Shown: positions 56,934-64,000 of the stretch, one piece after another | Layout of the letters: each line of letters starts with the position of its first letter | Position numbering within the stretch: position 1 is the stretch's first letter | NCBI RefSeq assembly: GCF_000687475.1 | Contig: NC_057317.1 | Span: forward strand, 5,022,501 to 5,086,500 | Length of the DNA: 64,000 bases | From: Ustilaginoidea virens | Lineage: Eukaryota > Ascomycota > Sordariomycetes > Hypocreales > Clavicipitaceae | Reading direction: 5' to 3' | The notes under the pieces: model-generated | The model's input: the letters and a program-made list of their open reading frames with translations, nothing else | Database searches by the model: none | Told to the model about the DNA's origin: nothing | Program-made: the position numbers and the translations under genes

Positions 56934-57644
56934 ATGTTCGCCAAACCAAGACCGAAAAAGAGTCCCTTGCCGCCGCCTAACAAGAAGAGAAAACTGGCGT
57001 CGGCCATTGACGAAATATCATTCGACGACAGCGCTCGCCAAGAGTTTCTAACTGGGTTTCACAAGCGAAAGCAGCAAAGAATAAAGCATGCGCAGGAAGA
57101 GGCTGCGAAAAGAGCGCGCCAGGAAAAGTTGGAAACGCGGAGAAAGGTACCGGTTCCCGCCTGGCATATTGAACCACCCGCGCGTACTGATAGTCCTCTT
57201 TCCTAGGCGAGGGAAGAGAGACGGAGAGAAGTCGCGGAACACGTCGAAACTGTAAACAAACTTCTACGCGAATCCGGGGCAGTGACCTCACAAGTGGGGG
57301 AAGATGATTCCGAGGAAGACGTTGCCGACCAGTGGAATGGTTTCCCGGACGAACCTGACCTCGAGATCGTCGACCACGAAGAAGAGTACGTCGATGAGGA
57401 CCGATATACTACGGTCAAAATTGAATCAGTAGCCGTTTCCAGGGATGGACTCTGTAAGCCAGACCAATTTGAAAATGAGGCAGAAGAGGAAGCGCGCAGG
57501 AAACGAGAGGCTGCCGAGAAGGCTGAGGCTGAGGCGAAACTTCAGAAATCGTCCAGGCCGAAGAAAAAGAGAAAGAAGTTCACGTACGAGTCAAAGGCAG
57601 AGAGGCAGTTGACAGACAGGAAGCGGAAGATGAAATCACGTTAA
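56934..57644 (+). CDS. RRP17: rRNA-processing protein 17 (NOL12 family)
   Basis: Nucleolar RNA-binding protein with 5'-3' exonuclease role in 60S maturation in yeast. Exons 56934-57146 and 57207-57644, 216 residues. Conserved start PPPNKKRKLASAIDEISFDDSARQEFLTGFHKRKQQRIKHAQEEAAKRARQEK, then a basic-acidic coiled coil and acid-rich centre (DDSEEDVADQW, DHEEEYVDEDRY). C-terminus is Lys/Arg-rich (SSRPKKKRKKFTYESKAERQLTDRKRKMKS), with likely nuclear signals. Convergent with tropomyosin, 257 bases between stops. Confidence 0.92.
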
Positions 57645-57901
57645 CAACGGTCGAAAACCGGATGCATTGCATGGGAGTTTCTGGATAAAACGAAAGAGAT
57701 AGGCACTGAAGCAAATACCCCAAGCTGGAGGCACTCCGATTAATAGTATATAACGGTACATGGGATTCTAGCCGTCCCTGCGGTATATGGAACATTCGAA
57801 TCGAAGAAATGAAAGCGACAATGTTGGCCATGAACTTTACCGGAGAGTGCGCAATAGCCCATACCGCACACGGTGGCTAATTTTCCTGCCAAGCCCGTAA
57901 T

Positions 57902-58617
57902 TCAAATATTGCCAATTTCTTGTTGAAGATCCTCCAATTCCTTTTGGAGGGTTGTGTGCTTCTTTGCCATTTCTTCGTACTTCTGCTCCCATTGATCACG
58001 CTCCTGTTCAAGGGCCTGGACCTTGCGCTCGAAATGTCCGGCCTTGACGTCGGTCTGCCGAAGCCTGTCATGGTGTCTGTCAGCATTTCTGAAAGCACCA
58101 AATGGCCGTGTGGGCCATTGGAATGGTTGGTTCAAAGTAGAACAAGCTGGCCGCATACTTCTCGTTGGTCTCCCTCAGGGTCTTGTCTGCATCTTCGGCC
58201 TCCTCCTCGAGGAGTTGGAGTCGTCGCTGGAGGGTCTCATTCTGAGTGCCGTGTTGTTGACCTTCGTCTGCAGCCTTCTTGAAGTCCTTGATGGCGGTTT
58301 CGAGCTTCTCCACCTCGCTCTCAAGCAAGTTGTTCTTGTGCTGCAGCGACGTAATCTCCTGCTCCTTGGCAAGGTTCTCTTGCTCGAGTGCCTTGACTTT
58401 GACTTTGAGCTCTTCTGTCTGGCTGCTAGCTTCTTCCGCCTTTAGCTGCAGCGCATTCATTTTCTGATGAACCAGTTTTAGCCATCAAGTTCTATCAAAC
58501 GACCGCTCGTTTACCCCTCTACACAAGATCTGGGTGGGGTACGAAGCAGAGAGTAGGGATGTTGTACGCTGGCAAGTGTGAACCAACAAAAGGACGAACC
58601 TCCTTAATGCGCTCCAT
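57902..58617 (-). CDS. TPM1: Tropomyosin (fungal, 161 residues)
   Basis: Actin-filament side-binding coiled coil that stabilises cables and rings. Exons 58617-58600, 58463-58159 and 58064-57902 give 161 residues, exactly the usual fungal length. Exon 1 is only MERIKE, with a weak GTTCGT donor; the join makes MERIKEKMNALQLKAEEASSQTEELKVKVKALEQENLAKEQEITSLQHKNNLLESEVEKLETAIKDFKKAADEGQQHGTQNETLQRRLQLLEEEAEDADKTLRETNEKLRQTDVKAGHFERKVQALEQERDQWEQKYEEMAKK in heptads throughout. Divergent from the securin gene, sharing a 460-base promoter, a combination that places cytoskeleton and cell-cycle genes side by side. Confidence 0.94.
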
Positions 58618-59077
58618 CTTGAGAGTGATTTCGTTCAAAGTCCTGTAGATGAAGGGTTCAGTTTGCGGATGAATACCGGTCGTGACGCGAGTTTACGAAG
58701 CGGCTTTGTGATGCTAGGATCAAGAAAAAGGGATAGGTAAAGGAGAGCGAATACATGCCCCTCCAAGGCTCCAACGATGTCCCTCACCCAAGTTCAACTG
58801 CGGCGCAGAGGCCCTGTGCCACGGCCCCCGACTGCCCAGGACCCGTGCCCATTTAGCACCGTTCCCTGGTCAACGCAAACTGTGGAGCGACCAGCTTTAT
58901 CAACAACATTCCTCGGCCCCTGCGCAAGGGATTCCAATAAACAATAAGAGTGCCGTCATCATAGTTGCCCCCCTGAACGCCTTACCCGTCGCGAGTCCTG
59001 TGGGCGATTAAGCCATCAATATACCAACTCGTACCATCATCGCAGACGAATGTCCCTTGAGCAGCATAGTAAACGCC
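58618..59077. promoter_or_regulatory. Divergent promoter tropomyosin / securin
   Basis: 460 bases; no repeated motif or recognisable site. May include 5' leader introns of tropomyosin. Confidence 0.35.
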
Positions 59078-60471
59078 ATGCTCGCGGCCCACCGAGATCA
59101 GGAAAACCTGGTGCATGGCCACCATCACGCCCCGTCCAAACAACAGCCGAAGACTCCCGGTGCCAGATATCCGAAAACGCCTGGAAACTTTGGTCGAAAT
59201 GACGAGAACGCTCCGAGTATCTTTGCAGGGAAAAATGCTGCAGATACCGGAGTCAGGATGGCCGGAAATGGCAAATCGGTGCTGGGCAAACCGACGGGCC
59301 AGCGGCAGGCACTAGTTACTCCCCTGGGTAGGCGCCTATTCCGTCTTGCGATCAAGATGCCGAAAATTCAGAACGCTGACTGTACTGCATAGAGAACAGA
59401 AATCGCGCGCCTCTGGGCAACAAGACTACAAATGCCAAGGCGAGGCCGGGTCACACAGTTGCCGTCAAAGACAGGGTTCGGGAAATCGAGAATACCCAAA
59501 TCAGGCAAACCAGCATGCAAAAGCCGAAACAAAGGCCCGTGGATCTTCAGCCTCAGAAGCTGACAATGCAGCCTGATGATATGACCGGCACAGCTGGTGC
59601 GCCTGAGCCTGAATATGCTCCGCCAAGACCAACGCCGCTGCCCTATGAGTCTGACGTTTTACCGGCAGCGGGATTGACATTCAACGGTCTCAAAAGGTCA
59701 AACATCCTCAAGGGGTATTACCAGCACTTCCACAATCCTCTAGACGAAAACGGAGTCTCACGAATAGAAAAAAAATTCAACGACGAGATGAAGGCATTAT
59801 TCAAAAAGGCCGAGGATTGCAATGCGGAAGATATTGCTGCCATCAACTGGAGCCCGGAGGATATTTCGGAGGCCACAGAATCCGATCTTGGTCAAGGCCA
59901 CATCAGGAACAAAGTAGAGGCTTGCTCGGCAGCAAACTCTGCCCTGTCAGTCACCCAGAAGCAACCTTCCACTTTATCCGCCCGACGAGCAGCTTCAGCC
60001 CTCGCTGTTCGTGCAGAATCACAGAGCCGCAGCCTCTCAAGGTCATTTGCAGCGAAACCTATGGCGAGGCGGCCGCTCTCGTCAGCCTTTTCAGCATCAC
60101 AGGTTGCCAAGCCGACTGGAACAAAGTCTCCATCAGTAGGCAACTCCATTGGCGAGACGGCATCACGAACTACCCTGGGGTATAACAAAGGACGCTCGGC
60201 TTCGTCTATGATGCATTCGCGAAGTGCAAGTCAATCTAATGCACATCAGAATCACACTACAAGACACGCGGTCTCACTCGATGTTGAGCCTGAGTTGACC
60301 ATTACGCCAGCCCGTCTGCGCCAAGCGGCTGCATCCAACACGCAAGCCGCGAGGCCCAAATTCATGTCCATTTTCGACGATGCCGACGACGACGATCTCT
60401 TGCCGTTGCAGAAGCAATTCCTCCCTTCTGATGATGAAGATGATGAGTTTGAACTGAAGCTGACGCTCTGA
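59078..60471 (+). CDS. Securin-like separase inhibitor (Cut2/Pds1 group)
   Basis: Exons 59078-59327 and 59393-60471 give 442 residues. The first ATG used is 59078; the frame opens upstream only from TTG. N-terminal MLAAHRDQENLVHGHHH, KTPGARYPKTPG, NDENAPS, then after the splice TPLENRNRAPLGNKTTNAKARPG; RAPLGNK is a D-box-like destruction motif. The central EPEYAPPRPTPLPYESDVLPAAGLTF and ILKGYYQHFHNPLDENGVSRIEKKF resemble the conserved core of fungal securins as I remember it. The rest is Ser/Ala-rich; the C-terminus is acidic (DDADDDDLLP; DDEDDEFELKLTL). Expected to be degraded by APC/C at anaphase. No close alternative family suggested itself. Confidence 0.65.
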
Positions 60472-61711
60472 GTTCGACCGGAACGACCATGGAGTCTTGG
60501 AGTCGGGAGGGAAAAGGACCAATAATTCCGTTTCTATACGATGAAGTCCGGCGTTGTGGCGTTACCTGAACCGTGTTCTCAACATATGCCTTACTACCCA
60601 CGTCGCTTGTCAGTCGGACTGAAAGTTTTTTATGACCATGCGCGGGTTTCGAGGACGAGTTGTCAAGTTGAATCCTTGAAGCATTTTGTCTTGCTGATTT
60701 CTGAGATACCAGAATGCTTCAACCCCCGGAAGTCTTCAGTATCTGGAAGAACGACAGTCCCATGCAACTCAACATGGAGGCTGGTGACGGTTTAAGTCAG
60801 GCCCGCCACCGCAATCTGTTTTATTATTATGATATGGCCACAAGTAGTGTCGATCAGTCAGGCTGTAGGACCACCATGTCTCAGTAGTTGGCTGATGCTC
60901 ATATTCTTGCCAGTGTCAATATTACTTTGCAAGTATGAAGACCGTCACGGTATTACGTAGTGCCATAGAATAGTGATTTGCGCTATCAAGTCTTGTTATT
61001 CTAGGTCGATCGCTCTTATACCTAGTTTTGGCCCTTACCGCAGTGAAAAGGATACGAATGACTTAAGCAAGGAAATCCATTTGCTGAAAAAAGGCTGTTG
61101 TATATCAAGGGACACCTAGATATTCAGCTTCCTTCCGCACGAGGTCACCATCGCGTTTCTGTTGAAGCACGTTGATTTGCGATGAAAAGAAGCATACAAA
61201 GCCGCATAAGCTGCGTATGGGAATCTACCAAACTGCCAGGATCTCAGGTCATAAAGCTATCTCGAGGTTCCGCTAAAACATAAACACCGAATTGAAGCTA
61301 TTTTGTGCATAATCTGGCCGCTAGACTTGAATTCGTGTATCGAAGTCGCCCAAAACGACTGGACCTACATCTCGCACAAGCCTTTATTTCCCCTGGTATC
61401 ACTCCTGTCCAGGATGTATCAAGCTAGCAGAGGCCGCGAAGGTGCCTAAAAGGGTTGTAGCCGGCAAAAGAAAAAGCGACTCTGCCGTCATTTATGGTGA
61501 AAGAGTCTAGTGTGGGAAACCTGCAAAGTTCCTGCGGTATTGCAAAAGTGGAAACGCGCTAAAAAAACAGAACAAATCCGAGTATAGATTGAGTTCATCA
61601 TCTCAACTCAATGCAATGTCGTTTTCCCAGTACTTTCCGACATCTCCCGAGAACCAGTAACACCTCTACACTCAAGTGACCCAAGGCCAATACCGCTTTC
61701 CTCTACCCCAG
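60472..61711. other. AT-richer gene-free region
   Basis: 1.2 kb of lower GC than the genes. I found no conserved coding block; it precedes the SER1 pseudogene. Confidence 0.45.
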
Positions 61712-62849
61712 GCCCTCCAGGTCAGACATCATCTGCTTCGGTGCAGGTCCAGCTTTGCTGCCTACTGATGTGCTCGAGGATGCTGCCAAAGCTCTGATCA
61801 ACTATGATGGTGCCGGTCTAGGCATCGCCGAGCACGCTCACCGCTCCCAGATAGCCGTCAACATAATCAACGAGGCCAAAGCCAATCTTGCCGCTTACCT
61901 CGATATTCCGGATGATTACGAGATCCTCTTCATGCAGGGCGGAGGATCTGGAGGCAGCGGCCGAAGCCAAGCGGCTTTTTGGGTCGGAGCATGTTAATAT
62001 TCTGGCGGACAGCCGCAAGATGAACGGCGGCAAGTTTAGAACCATTCCGGACGAGCACTTGGAACCTATCTCGGGACGCTGCTATGGTGTACTACTGCGA
62101 CAACGAGAGGCATGTTCCCCAACTTTCCCAAATGCTTGGAGCTGGAGCCAGACGGACCAGTTGTTGTCGCCGACATGAGCTCCAATATCTTTTCGAGGAA
62201 GATCCCGACCAGAAATTTCTCAGCCATCTCCTTTGGCGCCCAATAGAACCTCGGGTCAACAAGTATTACGGTTGTCGTCCAAGAAGAGCTTTCTGCCGCA
62301 GCCTTCTGCAGCCTTGATGAAGCAGCTGGCTCTGCCTATCCCCGCCTCGCATCTTTGAGTGCGAAACTATTGCTAAGAACAACAGCCTCTACAATACACT
62401 GAGACTATTTGAGTAAGCACACTTTTTCGAGATGATGTTGCGGTGTTCAGACTAATTAATTTCCCTGTAGCGTGTACATCGCGGGTCAGGTTCCGAAGAC
62501 ACTATTGCTACAGTATCCTGACAAGATTGAAGGACAGCAGGCTGTATCTGAGAAGGCTCAAATCATCTACAGAGCTGTTGATGCCCATCCTGAAATCTAC
62601 AGCATTATCCCCGACAAAACGGTCCGGTCGCGTATGAATATCTTCTTCAGGATGAAGAGTGGCGATGCCGCCGAGGAAGCATTCCTGAAGGAGGGTAATG
62701 CGCTGGGGCGTATTGGGCTGAGAGGTCACCGAAGTCTGCGTGGTATTTGTGCGAGTAATGACAACGCAGTACCTTTCGAGGGTGCGCAGAAGCTTGCCAG
62801 CATCATCGAGGCTTTCGCGTCGCGGTCGAGGACATCGGCAGGAGAGTAA
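61712..62849 (+). pseudogene. SER1: Decayed phosphoserine aminotransferase (SER1) copy
   Basis: Phosphoserine transaminase makes phosphoserine for serine synthesis. Recognisable blocks in order: PSRSDIICFGAGPALLPTDVLEDAAKAL and DYEILFMQGGGSG (frame A), EDLEAAAEAKRLFGSEHVNIL to NGGKFRTIPDE (frame B), MVYYCDNE (frame C), FPNFPKCLE and VVADMSSNIFSRKIP (another frame), NNSLYNTLRLFDVYIAGQV to SRMNIFF (another). Between GGGSG and EAA a stretch of roughly 60-70 residues is missing. The codon expected to be the PLP-binding Lys in GAQKNLG is TAG (62244-62246). An ordinary intron (62413-62470) is still present, so this is a DNA-level duplicate, not a retrocopy. Shown here only as a broken gene; the functional SER1 must be elsewhere. 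Confidence 0.85.
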
Positions 62850-63900
62850 CCGTCTCACCCCGAACTGGCTTCGCTGGAGCCGGGGCTTGGTGATCCATAA
62901 TGTCTGCGCTACTAAGGGAGGCGCACAGGATGGCTGACCAGGAGCAGTTACGTTGATGCTGTCCTTGTCAAGTTGCGCGCGAGGGTTTGTCTATCACTTG
63001 TTGGATCAAGTTGATGAATTGCAGCAGAAGGCTGCGGACCGGAAGAAAGTTATTCTGTAGAGATAGGGGCAGAAGGACCCGGGCCTACGTTTTTCCCGAG
63101 ACACAGGCTATCCCCTCGGGATAGGCTTCGGCCTCAAAAGCAGCATATCCTGGCATAATATAACCACCTAGATGAACCCCAACGATAATAGATAAACGCT
63201 GCGATAGGAACCACCTATTTGTAGCAATAGAGACACATGATGCTTGTGGTGCGTTGAAAAAACCCACACACTACGGAGTACACTGCCTTGATGTGCCTGC
63301 GTCATCCAGGATCGGGCTGCAACGTGGGGCAAATCGGAAAAACAGTACAGCCGGTCCAGCGCGAAAGTCGCAGCGAATCCCTCAAACAAGGCGCACGCGC
63401 AACAGTCTGTGTGGTCTGTGTGGCTGGCAGGTCCACCAACGATTCAGTTGAGTTGAGTTCTAGCCATCCATCATCCCTGTGACCAGACCGAAAGTGTCTG
63501 TCCTGTCTGGTCTGTTGACGACGGGCCTGCTGAACTTCTTACCCATCCTCCATTGTGCTCCATCCAACTACATACTTCTCATAACCCGAAAGCCCGCCAG
63601 GCCGTTGTCTGGTGCCGCCCGCATCGCACCACAATCGCATATATTGCTACTCTCACCCCATCTTCTTTTTTCCTGCGGCTGTCGCTACTGCCGAGACGGT
63701 GAATGTCCCTTTTGACGATCGCCCAACGCTGCCCACCTGCCTGCGTCTCTGTCGCGTGGGCTCAACCAAGGGCGCGTGCTGGGCTGCGTGGGACGACCCG
63801 GCACACGTCGCCGTTTCCTGCATCGTGAATTGCCCAAGCTCGCACCCGAGATATCATGACCAGGTCACGGTGCAAAACATAACAGGAGCGCATCGACAAG
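62850..63900. other. Intergenic region with a coding-like fragment, upstream of the SET1-like gene
   Basis: One TACGGAGTA copy (63272-63280), GAGTT units (~63447-63462). A 21-codon piece ending in a stop at 63059-63061 (LLDQVDELQQKAADRKKVIL) looks protein-like but has no start. Confidence 0.4.
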
Positions 63901-64000
63901 ATGACTCGGCCCCCTCCCGGCGTGAGCTTCGCGCAGTTCTTTCCCAACGCCCCCAAAGTGAGGGCAGAAGCCAAGGGCCGGGCAGATCGCGAGCGTTCAA
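63901..64000 (+). CDS. SET1: N-terminus of probable SET1 histone H3-K4 methyltransferase (partial)
   Basis: Only 33 codons are in the window: [19 protein letters not shown] followed by an Arg/Ala/Glu-rich stretch. The SFAQFFP block resembles the N-terminus of filamentous-fungal Set1 as I remember it. No catalytic domain is visible, so the call is tentative; the open frame and good context support a real start. Confidence 0.4.
   Translation, partial: MTRPPPGVSFAQFFPNAPKVRAEAKGRADRERS

Noticed and set aside
1..64000. tRNA genes, rRNA, CRISPR arrays, transposases
   Set aside because: Looked for T-loop-like GGTTCRA patterns, regular spaced repeats and transposase motifs by eye; none convincing. 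A dedicated tRNA scan would be decisive.

Overview
The window is a stretch of nuclear DNA from a filamentous ascomycete, most likely a sordariomycete of the Hypocreales type. The evidence is the gene content (RFX1-type regulator, MID1, eisosome Eis1, BIG1, F-BAR/DEP RhoGAP, fungal tropomyosin), short spliceosomal introns of about 50-300 bases with GTRNGT donors and CTRAY-YAG 3' ends, GC-rich coding exons, and intergenic DNA full of homopolymers and short tandem repeats. The species cannot be named from the sequence. All gene models were built by hand from frame, splice motifs and remembered family conservation; I had no alignments or transcripts.

Left third (1-20 kb): 5'-terminal part of MID1 (calcium channel subunit, cut by the window edge), YOP1 (ER tubule shaping), an RFX transcription factor, aspartate kinase (HOM3 type, with a one-base frameshift in its first catalytic motif), recyclin-1 (F-box/Sec10), the TFIIH CDK KIN28 and a FRAG1/SFK1-type membrane protein. 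Middle (20-40 kb): eisosome protein EIS1, a Y_phosphatase3 tyrosine phosphatase, a TRM140/METTL2-type tRNA methyltransferase divergent from EMC2, a 6.4-kb gene-free stretch, a coiled-coil protein with a C-terminal ubiquitin-like domain, and COQ10.

Right third (40-64 kb): AP-3 delta (APL5), an F-BAR/DEP/RhoGAP protein, a membrane dipeptidase, mitochondrial ribosomal S13, an ER cyclophilin with two possible C-termini, TRM112, BIG1, RRP17, tropomyosin, a securin, a decayed phosphoserine aminotransferase (SER1) copy, and the first codons of a probable SET1 gene at the right edge.

These are almost all housekeeping genes, with no operon-like or secondary-metabolite cluster logic. Shared themes are membrane traffic (YOP1, RCY1, APL5, EIS1, EMC2), actin and polarity (tropomyosin, RhoGAP), cell wall and calcium (BIG1, MID1), and translation (TRM140, TRM112, RRP17, mtS13). 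I found no convincing new biological system. The points most worth checking are the aspartate kinase frameshift, the SER1 pseudogene whose PLP-lysine codon is a stop, the alternative soluble/membrane cyclophilin ends, several genes whose start codon is split or isolated by an intron, a 9-bp palindrome-like motif (TACTCCGTA) strongly over-represented between genes, and a 48-bp minisatellite.
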